A stretch of 64,000 nt of DNA from Pratylenchus scribneri. Lineage: Eukaryota > Nematoda > Chromadorea > Rhabditida > Pratylenchidae. This document shows, piece after piece, positions 1 through 12,682 of this stretch. Made by a program: the position numbers and the translations under genes. Where the stretch lies: NCBI GenBank assembly GCA_030063045.1, contig JAQSEB010000098.1, positions 310,001 through 374,000 on the forward strand, given 5' to 3'. The notes below the pieces were generated by a model. It was not told the DNA's origin, did no database searches, and saw only the letters and a list, made by a program, of their open reading frames with translations. Each line of letters opens with the position of its first letter. The first letter of the stretch is position 1.

Positions 1-128
1 TTTCAATAAAAAATATCACAAAATTTGAACTATTCTGAATTCCTGACCAAATTTGATTTAAAAAAGCCATCAATTAGAGAAATAATTTATAATAACAGAT
101 CTCACAAATTAAAATGCTGAATTTTTAG

Positions 129-470
129 CAGTCTTCAAGTTTTGCTTCATTGGATTTTTCTGCTGGAAAAAGGAAAAGTTCTGCTGGTGCAGGGCAAATG
201 TCGCTCTCAGCCAAATCCTGTCTCGAAGGCACATCATTGAAAACTGATGAGGAAGAATCAGAGGAGGATGAAGAAGAAGAGGAAGAAATTGTTAATCCTT
301 GGGCGGAAATTTTCAAGCATGTTTTGGGAAAATTCAATCCAGCATTACTCAAAGTCGCTGAACCAATCGAACTTCCACCAGAACCAGTGAAACATGTCTA
401 TAATGGATGGGCGGAAATATTCAAGCATGTTTTGGCAAACTTTAATCCTGACTTATTGGAATTCGAATGA
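129..470 (+). CDS. Terminal exon of an unrecognised gene with an acidic stretch and a duplicated 18-residue motif
   Basis: A likely acceptor (TTTTTAG) at 121-128 opens a frame that runs to a TGA at 468-470. The 5' exons lie outside the window. The 113 visible residues start with a Ser/Lys-rich part, pass through a run of about 15 acidic residues, and end with two near-identical copies of WAEIFKHVL-x2-FNP-x-LL about 35 residues apart. The copies are also alike at DNA level, so this is an internal duplication. I do not recognise the family. An acidic stretch beside short amphipathic repeats could be a protein-interaction tail, but that is inference. The antisense frame is Ser-rich and looks like a shadow. 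Confidence 0.5.
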   Translation, partial: QSSSFASLDFSAGKRKSSAGAGQMSLSAKSCLEGTSLKTDEEESEEDEEEEEEIVNPWAEIFKHVLGKFNPALLKVAEPIELPPEPVKHVYNGWAEIFKHVLANFNPDLLEFE

Positions 471-770
471 ATATGAAAATGGAAAATGAAATATGGATAA
501 AAACATTTTTGGACATTTAGAATCAATTTTGTAAAAATCCTAATTTGCAAAAATATGAATTATCGCCATAAATGTTTTCATTTTATTTATCTATTTATTA
601 AAAACTTTTAAAGTTTAAATGAGTGCCATTTGCATAACTTACCTTACTTTAAAATATTTCAAAAAAAAATTTTTTTTAAATAATCTTTCAAAAAAAATTC
701 TGATTTCTTGGAAATTATTTAATATATTTTAAATTAAATTTCCCTATTTTTTGAATATTTTTGCATTTAC

Positions 771-828
771 CTCATCACGGTTTTTGGAGCTGATTGATCC
801 AACTACATGGTCTTTTCATAATTCATTG
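771..828 (-). pseudogene. Decayed copy of an annexin-repeat exon
   Basis: On the minus strand this short stretch resembles the middle exon of the annexin-repeat gene at 20.9-21.7 kb, including the same exon end (CGTGATGAG) and the same following donor (GTAAATG). Small deletions and an in-frame stop prevent it from coding. The first bases of the intron also match. I see no other exons nearby, so it is a fragment from a local or transposed duplication. Confidence 0.35.
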
Positions 829-1118
829 AAATTGTATTAAGGCCGTAATTTAGAAATTTTTAAAAAATAGTTTTAGTTAAATTAATTCCAATTTATTTGT
901 TTCAAAATTTAAAAAAATACGAAATTAAAATAATAGTCATAAAATAATTGAATAAATATGAAAATGATAAAAATGCAATTAAAAAGTTAATATAAAAATT
1001 CAATTAAATCATCAATTACTATTCCATGAAAGATTTTAAAGAAAATGTGGAATAATTTGTATTTTGATTTGTTCTTTCTCATTTGCTTATTACTTCACAA
1101 CAACCACAATTATCATTT

Positions 1119-2399
1119 CTATTTTTGCTTTTTTTCCCAATGAACTGTTTCAACATCCAATCCGCCATTGTTTGGAGTAAAAATTTTTACACACGGCTTG
1201 TTGCCAACAAATTCCCCAGCCAATATCGATTGTAGCACAGTATGCGTTATCGTTTCGATTTCGGCTTCTGAGGGCATGCCCGCTCCTTTATAGTGAGCCA
1301 CAATTGTCTTGTGATGACCCTTACTGGCTGCCATCGTGTCCTTTTCTCCCTGTTTTCCTTTTTCACCATAGTTATGTGATAGACCATATTTGAGCTCGAA
1401 GTTAAACACTTTGCCAGTTTGTTTGCATATCGGTTTAATGTCCAGTTTTCTCTCTTTTCCATGCATTTTTTGATAATTGATATGAAATTTGTCTTTGAAA
1501 ACAGCTTTCACTTTTTCGCTAATTAAGTTTTCATATTTTCTCCCATTGATGGCGTTTGCTATCACAATATTGTTAAAGCCTTTCGCACGTTCAGTCCCAA
1601 ATATGGCGAAATCGGTAATTTGTGTTCGGCCACCCTGACGACGGAAAATTTTTGCCCGTCTTCTTCTGTATTTGAGCCAATCTTCTTTCGAAAACGACTG
1701 AAAAATTAAGCATTTTTAATAATTAAAATTGACTTATTAAATTTTTCATCACCTTGAAATTTATCATTCTGTTGAAAGGTCGGACGCCGCCAAAAACAAT
1801 TTTGCCTGTTCCATAACACATAGCAGTAGGCACCCAATGTTCATCGACATTAGATACATCGATATTTTTAGCCTACAAAAAATTATGTTAATGCTTTAAA
1901 TTAAATGAAAAAGTCAGAACTGACTCATTTTTAAGCAAATAAATTAAAAATATTTAAAAACATTTTTTTAATAATATCAATATTTTGAAGCACTGATCAA
2001 ATATATAATTTTAATTTTTACTTTATTTTTCTTTTCTATCCAAATAATTTTAAAATTATAAATACTATCGTATTTATATTTAAGAATAATTATTAAATTG
2101 GCTCATCATTTTGTAATCATAATCATATAAAAAAAATTATTCTCAAATAAATGATTCGTTAAAATTTTTATGTTTAAAATGGAAGGCATTTAAGTGGATC
2201 GGAGAATCAAAATTTATTGACAATAAGAAATTACCCATTCCTTGGCAATTTTTCCATAGGACAATTCATTAAGGCAATCGGCAATAGCGAGAATGCCATC
2301 CTTCATTGCCCCTCCAAGTCGAATTTCATTAATTAATTCATCTGTGAATTATAAAATAATTATTAATTTAATACAATAAAATAAAAAATATCATTATAT

Positions 2400-2466
<67 letters not shown>

Positions 2467-5400
2467 ATTAATTTTATTTATGTCCGCTATTAAAAATAAT
2501 ATAGACTAAATTTTTTCAAAAATATTTTTTTTTCCTATGGTAATTTTGATGGTCCACTTATATCAGCAGGTCCAAAAATAGCAAATAAAAGAATTGAAAG
2601 TTAAGTTTTATTACCATGTTCAACTATATCTATGGAATTTTAAATTTCAAACAATTTATAAATAAAATAAAACTATGACCAAAATAAATGAATATTAACC
2701 CAAAGTCTATATTATAAAATAAAAAGAGCAATTAGGTGATCAAATAATTTGTACTATAAATATTAAAATTCATCAGCAGACTGACCAAGTTTGTACTCAT
2801 CATTTAACATTTCTCTTTGCTCCCATTTTGCCACTAATCTCCCATTTGGCATTCGAATCGTACCCATCGTGGTTGAGAAATTTTCGATTAAATTTTTCCT
2901 CCATGATTTCCTATTCTCATTTCTTGCAGCCATAATAATTTTCCGTTTAAGCATTGGCAAATGTTTCATCATTCCTTCCACAACATTTTCGGAATATGGG
3001 CAGTGAAGAAAATATTTATTTTCGAAGCTGGAGAGCAGCACGGATACGGCAACAAATTTAGCAATTTCTGCCAATCGTCCAAATTCCGGTATGGCCTCGG
3101 CAAGGAGTCCATAATTTTTGGTCAATGCTTGTGCAAAACAATATTCCGGCGAATAATCATGTGGTACATTCAATTTTGTGGCCAATTCAGTGATAACCGT
3201 GAAAAGCTAGATTGTAAAAAATTGTCTTTTTAGCAATAAAAAATAAATCTTTTTTTAGCGATTTTTTTGTATTATTATTGCATTTTAAAAATGGAACAGC
3301 GATGCCATATAAATAAGAATAATCACATAAATATGGCCATGTCATACTATTTTAGATGGCATATTTTTGTCGTATTTTTGGTTAGGCCATATTTAAGCCA
3401 TACTTCAAAAAATTTTCTCGGATTATTAAATTTTTCGTTGTCGTGGCCATTTTTAACTTTAAAATTTTTCGCATCCAAAATTATCGTATAAATTTATTTG
3501 AATAATTGGAAAATATTAATCTTTTTTTTTTTTTGGAGGATGTTATAAATGACAAACATCCATTTAAAATATCAACGTTATTTGATTAAATTTAATGAAA
3601 ACACACCAATTGTTCAGCTTCATCTTCCAAATCCTGAGCATCAAATTGTTCTTCACGTTCATCTTCACCTTCCATTTCCATTATCACTTCATCCTTATCG
3701 CCGCCAATTATTATTTTGTTTGCCGCATTTTTTGGCATCTTGTACAATCGATTTAGTTGACGAAAAAGTGTGGGTTCATTTTCATAGCCGATCGTGCATT
3801 TGGCCAAAATTCGATTTTGGCAACTGCTGGGCTCATATTTTTGCACATCATTTTTATTTGCCGTTGAAGGGGCTGATTTCGAACGATCATCCCCACAATT
3901 GCGTTCCCAGAAAATGCATTCAAATTGAGTTTCCATTCGCTTCTCAATTTGTTTTTCCCGTCGCGCTTCACTGAACCAGCCGGCAGGAATATGTACCAAT
4001 ACAGGCACTTCAATTTCCACTTGTTTTTGCACAACAACGAACGCTTTGTCCTCGGTAAACCATCTGTGTAGAAAAATAAATTAGCGTTTTTTTGGCAAAG
4101 GACAAGCAAATTTGTTTCCATATAAAACAAAATGTGGAAATATTGAAACATATTTTTTATCCATTTACTTTTATTTTATTTAAATTTAATTTTTGAGTAC
4201 ATTTGTATAAATGTAAAAAAAAGACAACAATATTTTTATATTAAATCAGTGTCTTTGTCAAAAAATTTATAACGATTAGGAAGTGTTTTTCACATTTTTT
4301 ACCGAATAAACGGTTTTTGACTTTTAGAAAATCAGAAACCGGTTTTAGACTACACAATCCTTATACCATTTTGTTGATCACATCGAGACGCATCGATTGG
4401 TGTATATTTTGTCGAGTTTGGACCAAAAAATAAAGAGTTTAAAATCAAAAACTTGAAATATGGGTTTAAAAGGTTTAACTATTTCATTTTTGTCCAAATT
4501 CGACAAAATATACACCTATCGACGCGTCTCGACGGGATCTACAAAATTGTATAAGGATTTTGTGGTCTAATAAAACCAGTTTCTGATTTACTAAAAGTCA
4601 AAAACCGTTTATTCGGTAAAAAAATATTTTCCACATGAAATGTTTCAGTTGCTTTAACTCATTCAGTTTTAAAACAAGACAGAAAAACAATAACGGAACC
4701 CAGATGTCTAAGATTTACTAGGTGAAAATAGCTTCTTAAACTATTAGATAATTTATTGACAAAACAGTATTTTAAATGGTAGACAAAAAATTTGTTCTCT
4801 TATTTAATTAAAAATTCAAATAAAATAATATTTAACTTGCCCATTTTGTCCTATTTGTTTCAGCATAATTGCAAAATTCTCTTCATCAAATGCATAACAT
4901 GGCATTCCATCATTCTGATTGGCCACATCTTGCAATGTGCCATTTCTCCATTGCATTTGACTGGTTCTGACAACCATTCGGACTGGCCAAAATGCATAAG
5001 TGGTTTCTTCATTTCCATCGTTTTTCTCCGTCAATTTGTCCAATCGTATTGGCAAACTCTCCAGCCAGAAACGGTAAATATTTCCATCTTTTTTGGTCTC
5101 CTTCTTCTGCTCCTCATGATATTTATGGAAGGCATCCTTTAAAAGAATTTGTTTAAAATAAAATAACCAAGTAATGTGTACAAATGCAATATGCCAATAT
5201 TTTGCGCTTTTTAGTTTGAAAATACAAAACTATATTGTTTTAATATTTCTTTATTTGATTACAAAAATTAATAGATTTAAATGGAAAAAATAAATAAATT
5301 TATTTTTTTTTAAATTATTTTCACCTGAATTTCTTGTGGAAATATTTTCAAAAATTCGTCCCCAATTGGTCGCTGTTTATGCATAGCTGGCGATTCTTCT

Positions 5401-8400
5401 TCTTCTAAATCCATGTAATCGCCCGCATAAAATTGCATTTCACTGCCAACAGTCAGCATTTTCAACCAATAGTCGGTTTTGAACATTGTTTGGAGAAGCA
5501 TTGATGGGAACAAATGAGGTGGATTGAAACGCATCTTTTGGTATGGATGAAAGCGCATTCTTCGATCAACCGGATCCAAGCTAATTTAAGATAAAATTAT
5601 AAAAATAAAGGAAAATAATAATAATAATAATCGAATTTTCTGCACCGGAATTTTACACATTTTGCTAAATATTTTGGCTATCTTTCATTCTATTAAATCT
5701 AACTTTTAAATATTTTATTAATTTAATTCTATAGAACATTTTTTAAAATAATCAATCAAAAAAAATGACTAAAAATGGTTAAAAAAGGATAAATACCCAA
5801 TTTTGTCTGGTTTTCCAGCAAACAACATATTCAGAAATTTCCATCTAATCTAATAATTTTTTCAATCAATTAATCAGAATCATGTCTAGAATAAATTAAA
5901 CTTTTCATTTTCCAAATAACATATTTTATAATAAAATTCTATTGATTATTTTTTACAGGTTGGACGATTGTCTTATTTTATTATTGTACTAAAAAAATTA
6001 GTAATTAATACCTAAAAAATGTGTTATAATCCAAGCCCATTTGCAGACATTCATCCACGTCCAATTGAGTAAAGAATGGCTTTTGACCAGCTTCCGGCCG
6101 TTCATAGGCCATTTCCACTGACATTGTCCCCTGTCCATTGTTTCGTTTGATAATGAAGGCAGATAATGCACGGAAGCCTTCCATATCCATCAATGTTCCA
6201 GTGTTGATCAATTCATGGTAATCATTTCGCCATCCGTTCGAATCCACTGTAAAAATCGGCAATGTTGGCGCATTCAAATTGTTGTTGATATCGTGCACTG
6301 TCCATCCTTTTTTTGCAAGCAAATGTGCCATCAATTTGTTGCGCAATTGTTCAAGTTCTGGCTCAGATTTGGGGAAAAATTGGGGATGTGAATGGCGTGC
6401 CTCCCATAGTTGATAATAGGCCCGGGCTGAATCAATTTGTTGGATTGCATTATCTTAAAAAATTTATTTTCAATAGAATTAAATTAGAAATTAATAAACT
6501 TACTAGAAATTGGTCTCTCAATCAGTTCAATAGTTGCAATGAGAAATTGGAAATATTTTAGTAATCCTGGACGAATTCGACCATTCGTGGAATATTCCTC
6601 TCTGAGAAGTGCCACATTGGATTTTGGCATCTGAAATATTGAAGGGATCGGAAGTTCCAATAATTCAATTTAAAGGATATTGGTCCAATATTTTTAGTAA
6701 ATCCAAAAAAATTATTTATTCCTATTCTTATTAGGCCAATTCATCATTTCTTTCGATTTTTCATAGCAGAGATTTTTTAAAAAATAAGAATTTCCATAAT
6801 TTAATTTAAATATTTATAAAATAAAATTAAAAAATTTTTGTCCCATTATTTTTAATATCCTTCATTCTCACGTCAACAATTGGATAGAAATCTGTGCACC
6901 ATTTGCTATCTTCCCATAATTCATATGCCAAATTTTCCTCAAAATATTTGGCACAAAACAAGCATTTGAGTGAGACCATTTTTGCATATAATGCCAGGTC
7001 AGGACCAAATTTTTCACCACAATCAATCGCCATTTTAATAATGTTGAAGGCTACCTGTATGTAAAGAATAGTGTTTTACTTGTAATTACATTACAGAATT
7101 TCAGAAGGTAAAGTAATTCGTTTGCCTATTTCTCTAAAGAGGGAAGGCTAAAATTATAAAAGGAAAGTCCAGGAACAATTACAATGAAATGGATGTATCA
7201 TTTTTGTTTGATGAAAAAATTGTACCAAAAGTAGTAAATAACATAAATGAGAAAAAAATTGTCTAAAAATGAATTTTTCCATATCTTATTATTTGAGAAT
7301 TGAGACCATTCGGAATTAGGCATCGAAAATTCGAATTAAAATTGTGAAATTTTATGATCTCAATAAAAGCAATTTTTAATTTAGATTTTGGGCGATTTTT
7401 TCTAGAGCAATTCAGATAAACTTTTATATGTACATCCTTTCATCATCCATATTTGATCGATGTTTGGCAAAATTTATTGATAATTTTTGGATATTTTTTT
7501 ATTTAACTTTAGTCTTTAGCCAAATAAAAATAATTTATAGGTAATATAATACTAATAAAATTTAAAAAGGCTAAAATTAATGAACAAACAAAATATAATT
7601 AAATTAATAAAATATTTTAATTAATTATTTTAAATAAATTGCATAAACTTACAATTTCATCAATTTTACTATCCACCCCTTTATGATGCATGGAAGCCAT
7701 TAAAAATTGGATGGCGGATTGCAAAAGAATGTTCACTCTAATTGAACCAATATTGATGCGTGGAATCCAATCAAGCATGCGGAAGGCCTTCTTTCGATGA
7801 AACTCGCCTGCTGGCAACCACGAAAAATTGGCAGTCTTAAAATTAGGGAAAATTGAATTAATTGATATAGTGAATTTTTTTACTTAACAATAAAATTTTC
7901 ATATCATTGAATAAAATTTTTTGCCCAGTAGAATATTTTTTTATAAATATGTAATTTATGATCAATAAATGAATATATAATATATTACCCGATTTTAGCT
8001 TATTTCGCCGTTTTTTAAGTAACGAATATTATAATCAGCTTATGTTTCAATACTAAATTTTCAAAAAAGTATTCACATAAAAATAGATTTGGTAATACGA
8101 AAAATTCGATGAATACATTTCAGTCATCAATTAAAGGGTCTGATTTTTTTTTAAATTTTGAATTTCTTAATTTCTATAAAATGTTACCCGTCTTAGTGGT
8201 AGGTTAAAAATTTCATTTTATTTAATAAAAATTTTAACCGGCATTGTCACTACCAAATTTAACTGACAATTAAATTAACTGACCTATGATTAAAAATTTG
8301 GCCAGAAAAGGAGTGTGGACATAATTTTAAATAATATTAAAATGGTCAATTTCCAATTTTATAGCAACAAATATAAAATAGATTTTAATTTTTTATTATA

Positions 8401-10980
8401 TATGATCACTTTGTTCAAAATGTACAACGCTTACCATTTGTGTATTATTAAAATGCATTAATGCTTCTGTTGATGATGATGATGCCTGCTGCTTTTGTTC
8501 ATTATTGAACATGCTACCATTGTTATTGGAACATGCAAGCATTTCGAATGATTCCATCAGCTCAGGGTGGAAATATGGATCTGTGAAAAAATTTTGATTA
8601 GAATGATTTAAGGATTTTTTACTATATTCACAAATTCCAGTATACACCATTTGATAGACTTCATCAAGTGGAATCGAATTTCAAAATTGTTTTAGTCAAA
8701 ATTAATGGGTATTAAATCGCAGAAATCAATTTAGTTTTTTGGTTTAAAACCTAAGTTCGAATTGGTTAGAGCTATAAGCCAAATATAATCATAAGATACT
8801 CTCGATGAAATCCATCGAGTGGGTGAAAGTTTGGGTATAAATATTTTTCGCCGTTTTCAGTATTATAAAATGAAAAAAAAACAATGTGATAAAATAACCT
8901 TTGCGACTTTTGAATTGTTCTTTCAATGTTTTTGCCCCGTCCAAATCCATCATCTGTGCCTGGATGATGCGCAACATTTGAATACGCGACAGGCAATCAT
9001 CGTGTGCAAAATAATCACAAAGTGCAACTTTGAGTAAATTATGGAATCTCGAAGAATGAAGGATTGGCAATATTTTGTCAATGGGCGAAGCTTAAATTAC
9101 CTTTTATATAAATAATTGAATAATTTTTTTCCTTATTCGCTGAAACCCGAAATTTCCCTTGTAATTTTATGTTTGCAGAGTTTAGTTTCTTTGATTAATT
9201 GTAATTTGCGATTTTAAATTTGCTTTCTCAAATTTTTTGCCCTTATTAAAAATTAATTTTTCCCCGAAATATGCAGCCCATATCAATAACCTAATAAATG
9301 CCAAAATAAGTTTTAATAAATAAAATCTTTGAAGGAATTATGAGTGTAATGTATATTCAAATTAAACAATAATAGATCACTTTATTGGTCACTACTCTAT
9401 GATGGTTAAAAATATAGGTAGGTATCTTAAATTACTTTACCAATTCATTTCTGGTTTATAATTAGATCTTCAAGCAAAAAAAATTATAAAAATTATAAAT
9501 TTACTATCCTAATAGAATTTAATTATAAATCTATTGGGAGGCCCCCAATGTGACCTTATTATTAGAGTAAGGGCTGCAAAAAATATCGATTTAAAAAAAA
9601 TTCAAGCAAAATTTGACACATAAATTTACTATATATATATATATATCAATATCAAGTATCAACAATTTCAAAATTACCGTTTTCTGGTAAAATTTTTAAC
9701 GCTTCTTGGCCTCATATTAGATAAATTGACTAACCATTCAAAATCTGCATTAGCTCAACAATCATGGGATTGAATTTAGCCGCTTCCATATTCTTCTTTT
9801 TTAGTATTTTTGGGAACAATTCAGCGCATACATCCCGCTCATCACATCTAATTAAATGAGGCAACATTTTTTCTCGTAAACGTTGTTCAAGTTCAACACA
9901 TTCAATGCCAATTTCATTTGCTGTTGCCAAACAAGATTGTGATAGTAGAAATCGCTAAATAAAAATAGTTTTGCAAAAAATAATATAATATTATTATAGA
10001 TTTTAAAAAAAAATTTTTAAAGCAAAATCTCTCTAAAACAACAACTCAATCAATTCCCAATTTGACTAATTAATAATTTAATTTTTTGGACAAATCACAT
10101 ATCAAATTTTTCATTTTTTTCAAAAAATTTGAAAAAATTTTACAAAAATTTCGGAACATATTTTTAATTAAATAATTACCGAAAATTCATAAAATGATAA
10201 AATATAAAAAAGAAATGTTGCTTTAGAGCTTTTCATTAAATAAAAATATTCGGAAAAAATGGCTAAAAATATTATTCTGCACTATAATTATTACATTTAT
10301 TACTAATGGAAATTCAACTATTAAATATAAAATAATTTGACTTATGGAAAATAAAAAAATGTATATTATTACTAGATTATTTATTAAATTAAAATAATTA
10401 AATTTAATAATTTTTATTTTAAAATTACGATGGGCCCAAGATCCGACGTGACCTTCGCAATGTTACGCTTAATCCATGCTGATATTTCCTCCGCTGTTTT
10501 TTCCCCAATTTTGGGCAGATCATTACTCCCCTTTTTCATCAGATCCGTTTGAATATTTCTTAAATATGTAAATTTAGTCCACCAATTAAAACTGTTTTTA
10601 AACTATCAATTTTATTACCGAAAACTCATTGACACATCGGAATGCTCTTTGGGTAATTCAAAGGTGTTTGGCTTGTAGTCGCTCAAATTTTTCAAAACAC
10701 TGGCATCATTCTTGCTCAAAAATTCCAAGAGCAGATCTCTGCTTGCATTTATCCGCTTCATTTTCTCATCATCGCCTCCTTCTTTGTCTGAATGATGTTT
10801 CAATGCAGACTTTCGATACATTTTTTTGAGCTTTTCCATGTCGAAATTATTCAAAATCTCTTTGAGCTTCGCTGCATTTTCTTCCAAAGTCACTTCACTG
10901 ATTGCCGAGAGCAATCTGTCCGGACAGTATTTTTCATTATGGCATTTGCATAGCTTTTCACCAGCATCTTCATCAGCCAT
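1119..10980 (-). CDS. 1,382-aa J-like protein with a candidate PD-(D/E)xK nuclease C-terminus (16 exons)
   Basis: Exons (minus): 10980-10619, 10558-10429, 9954-9735, 9027-8899, 8580-8435, 7835-7653, 7054-6872, 6630-6504, 6453-6012, 5580-5325, 5136-4837, 4050-3607, 3206-2786, 2341-2235, 1872-1753, 1697-1119. They total 4,149 nt and all phases close; the 4050 acceptor (CCGAG) is the weakest junction. Residues 45-85 look like a J domain with HSD (63-65) instead of HPD, so Hsp70 stimulation may be lost. Residues 1242-1293 hold GRKYE, then D1276, then ELK (1291-1293), the order and spacing of PD-(D/E)xK nucleases. The roughly 1,000-residue middle (VDRRMRFHPYQKM, FWPVRMVVR, IPEFGRLAEIAK) vaguely recalls large uncharacterised proteins of protists and bacteria, but I cannot name the family. 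There is no signal peptide and no clear membrane segment. A DNA-acting or toxin-like role is inference only. Confidence 0.8.
2394..2464. repeat. (TA)n microsatellite
   Basis: Almost pure TA dinucleotides broken by one G, in intron 13 of the large minus-strand gene. It is likely to be length-variable. Confidence 0.95.
4299..4622. repeat. Palindromic element in intron 11 of the large gene
   Basis: Two arms of about 150 bp are imperfect inverse copies. They begin TACCGAATAAACGG and end CCGTTTATTCGGTA, with a centre near 4460. Each arm holds AAACCGGTTTTAGACT-like sequence and the recurrent island around GACGCATCGA. There is no coding capacity. It looks like a non-autonomous foldback/MITE copy; half copies occur near 35.28 kb and 59.6 kb. 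Confidence 0.8.
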
Positions 10981-12682
10981 ATTGTAGATGAAGATTGTTT
11001 GAAATAATCAAATCTTTGCTAAATTGGAGAAAATATGAATTCAATTGAAAGAAATTTTTAAGCTCCCGAAAAAGTAGGAAAAAATTTGGAAATTCGAAAT
11101 TACTAAAAATGCGGAAGTAAAGTTATTAAAGAATTTCTAAATATAATTTTATCCCAGATCGATTCGGATTAGATTGATTTGTATTTTCATTTTAAAATCC
11201 TAATTCAAATTACAAACATTTAATCTACGCCACTGATTTTCCCTAAAATTTGCATTTTTAATAAATCCTTTTCCTTTTATCAATAAATAAGAAAATAGAT
11301 AACAAAAATGATATGCTAATTGGAATGAGGCGCTATAAAAATTTTCTATCATTTTATTTATAAAATCGGGAATTTTTGAGCTTGATTAAATTTTATATTT
11401 CTATTATATGGATTTAGAAAATATTATGTTTTGGTATAAATAATTCTTATCTATCCAAAATTTATCGCTTCTATATCGATGCGATCAGAAAATTGTATTT
11501 TTCCGATATATAAATCTCACATAAAAAAGTATTGATTTCATTTTCAGTCATTGTTTATAACCGGCGTTTCGAGGCTTCTTCTTGCATCCTATCACGAAAA
11601 TCCAAAATAAACATTCAATATGTAGGTATAAAACTACTAAATTATTTCCCAAAAAATGTTTAAATCAAATCATTATTCTCTATTTTTTTTTCTTTATGAT
11701 TAAAGTTTTCTATTTTTCGAATAAAAATTTAATTAGTTAGGGTCCATATTCCATCATATGAGATTTCTATATCAACTTTTAGCAATAGAGGAGCTATAAA
11801 AATTCCAACCAAAAATTAGTGAAAAAAATACATTATGCTGGTCATAAAATTTTTTATTCCTCTAACCTAACTGTGTTTTATGTACCAAAATAATGAAGGC
11901 CTGAAAAAATATTACTATGATGCGTTTGAAATTTGGATGCGAAAATTAAAATTTGGATTAGGGGGTATCCAATTTATTAAAATTGGAAAAAAATAAAGCG
12001 ATTCATTGAGAGAAAGAATTGAACTAAAATATCGAGGAGAGCAATCCCAATCCTACCGTTCCCATATCCCATTTCTCTTATAAATGAAGAATGCATTTTC
12101 CCATCTTTTATTTTTATTAGTACACTGATGAAGATGGGAATGGAGAAGCGGGGAATGTTGCTTTGAGCCATTTGGTACCGGCTAGAGATGCATCTAGGAA
12201 TCATCCTCGATTGTGTACACCGTACACCCCAACACAGCAGCCTCTTATTGCATTTTGACTTTATCAGTTTTCGCCCCTTTTCCATTTATATATTATTTGT
12301 TGGTAGGCTACTCACTCATATTTAGTTGGTTGCCTATTTATAAAAGCAGTTAAAAGAACGGTCATTGGTTGATGAATTTTGTTTGCACATTTTTTTCCTT
12401 GCATTTTAATATGAGTAAAGAAGAATGCATTTTCTCATCTTTGCACTGTGGATTTGGAGTATGAGATGGGCGAATGTTGGTTTGAGCCATCTGCCTGCTG
12501 ATGAATGCCGATGCCTCTTTTTGTCTTTTATAAATGTCATTGTTCTAGGAAAGGAATCATCATCGTCCATTTCTAATTCAAATGGATATTGCCTTTATCA
12601 ATTTTGCCCCGTTAATACTTCTGGGTAGGCTTCTCACCAATGAGAATTTTTATTGGTAGTCTGCCGAATAGAGAGCGGCAAA
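10981..12682. other. Intergenic region with a degenerate direct duplication
   Basis: This is the upstream region of the large minus-strand gene and probably holds its promoter, although I see no definite core motif. Segments at about 12085-12330 and 12417-12660 are diverged direct copies: both carry GAATGCATTTTC, TTTGAGCCAT and a shared GTAGGCT-x-CTCAC end. Short frames here have no splice-consistent structure and I do not call them genes. A missing 5' exon of the 13.9 kb remnant could lie here, but I could not find one. Confidence 0.4.

Noticed and set aside
1119..1697. Naming the last exon of the large gene a definite nuclease or toxin
   Set aside because: Only a residue pattern supports it; without a profile search or structure I keep it as a candidate.
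3549..3974. 141-codon plus-strand frame over the large minus-strand gene
   Set aside because: It is the antisense of exon 12 (4050-3607), whose minus-strand frame fits the phased gene model; composition (Leu/His-rich) is typical of a shadow.
12425..12628. 67-codon plus frame as the first exon of the 13.9-kb remnant
   Set aside because: Composition is not coding-like, it lies in a degenerate duplicated segment, and no donor gives the needed phase.
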